From: Catellatospora sichuanensis
GTDB taxonomy: Bacteria; Actinomycetota; Actinomycetes; Mycobacteriales; Micromonosporaceae
Length of the DNA: 64,000 nt
Direction of reading: 5' to 3'
Assembly: GCF_007483665.1 (NCBI RefSeq)
Contig: NZ_ML660188.1
Span: 5,105 to 69,104, forward strand
Part shown: positions 63,708 to 64,000 of the stretch, one piece after another
How positions within the stretch are numbered: position 1 is the stretch's first letter
Layout: every line of letters begins with the position of its first letter
The notes under the pieces: generated by a model
Seen by the model: the letters and a program-made list of their open reading frames with translations, nothing else
Database searches by the model: none
What the model was told of the DNA's origin: nothing
Program-made: the position numbers and the translations under genes

Positions 63708-64000
63708 GTGACCCCTGACCGATTCCCTCTCCCCCGGCCCCGCGACGGAGCCGTCGGGCGCACCGTCACCGCCGTGCTGGCCTGCGCCACCCTGCTGGTG
63801 GTGCTGGCCCTGTGGGTGACCGCCGGCGGTGTGACCGAGCTGGGCACCGACGGCACCGGGCTGGTGACCGTGGCCCGCCTCACCGGGCTGACCGCCTCGG
63901 ATCTGCTCCTGCTGCAGGTGCTCGCGATGGCACGGGTGCCCTGGGTGGAGCGCGCCTGGGGCCAGGATCGGCTGGCCCGGATCCACCGGCTGCTCGGTTT
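63708..64000 (+). CDS. ferric reductase-like membrane oxidoreductase, 5' part
   Basis: The window ends inside this gene (97 codons seen). GTG 63708 begins VTPDRFPLPRPRDGA; a hydrophobic helix follows (VTAVLACATLLVVLALWVTA, about 21-40), then LTGLTASDLLLLQVLAMARVPWVERAWGQDRLARIHRLLGF. The latter closely resembles the start of ferric-reductase-like transmembrane oxidoreductases (FNR-type). A heme-binding helix and flavin/NAD domains should lie beyond the window end. Confidence 0.78.
   Translation, partial: MTPDRFPLPRPRDGAVGRTVTAVLACATLLVVLALWVTAGGVTELGTDGTGLVTVARLTGLTASDLLLLQVLAMARVPWVERAWGQDRLARIHRLLG

Noticed and set aside
1-64000. CRISPR arrays, integrases, transposases or phage genes
   Set aside because: No direct-repeat/spacer arrays, no integrase next to the tRNAs and no transposase motifs were seen.

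Overview
The window is chromosomal DNA from a high-GC actinomycete. By eye GC is above 70% with near-complete G/C at third codon positions. RbpA, a Ppm1/Lnt pair, mycothiol-type DinB/maleylpyruvate-isomerase proteins, a TipA-type MerR regulator, FxsA and SCO/DUF families typical of actinomycetes are all present. Gene content, short intergenic gaps and abundant leaderless starts fit Micromonosporaceae, but that placement is inferred. I saw no phage, transposase, CRISPR array, rRNA or biosynthetic megasynthase.

Layout. 1-5 kb: an autoregulated-looking HTH/Clp-N operon, a membrane glycosyltransferase, two related acidic/membrane-anchored proteins, and two odd tRNAs (Asp-GTC, Trp-CCA) beside a small ORF. 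5-17 kb: mixed housekeeping and stress genes (YaaA, Nudix + DUF1152, hydrolase, collagen-like secreted protein, HIT, YbaK, APH-like kinase, 2-hydroxyacid dehydrogenase, zinc peptidase, UbiA prenyltransferase). 17.5-21 kb: succinate dehydrogenase sdhCAB. 21.2-24.6 kb: a MerR-PP2C fusion coupled to an MFS exporter, then a LysR gene whose promoter box also lies upstream of sdhC. 24.7-28.5 kb: acetyltransferase, membrane protein/ArsR-type operon, guanine-deaminase-like enzyme, and a frameshifted two-domain monooxygenase-like gene. 28.5-38.4 kb: a xanthine-dehydrogenase-type pair, an AbiEii-like pair, pentapeptide protein, DinB, GNAT, phosphatase, TipA-like and PadR regulators. 38.4-43.7 kb: MFS transporter, ASCH-MDMPI fusion, an apparently circularly permuted flavin amine oxidase, and an FGE-like/DUF4180 fusion with its HTH partner. 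43.7-49.7 kb: HTH-less regulator-like protein, POT peptide transporter, rbpA (with a sigma-R-type promoter), fxsA, ppm1, lnt.

50.3-58.5 kb is the metabolic centrepiece: a lysine catabolic cluster. kamA (lysine 2,3-aminomutase) is divergent from kdd, an amidohydrolase, kamD, kamE, kal and a MutL-like ATPase. Together they would carry L-lysine through beta-lysine and 3,5-diaminohexanoate to 3-keto-5-aminohexanoate, and separately handle 3-aminobutyryl-CoA. The joining enzyme Kce is not in the window. 58.6-64 kb: CPBP protease, methyltransferase, phosphatase, a gene remnant, an AhpD-like protein, a TetR-controlled SDR/tautomerase pair, and the start of a ferric-reductase-like membrane oxidoreductase cut by the window end.

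The most unusual items are the permuted amine oxidase, the MerR-PP2C fusion, the lysine cluster with an embedded amidohydrolase, the atypical tRNA pair, the shared LysR box linking sdhCAB to a nearby regulator, and about twenty genes with a TANNNT box 6-8 nt before the start codon. No functional statement here was tested by database search.
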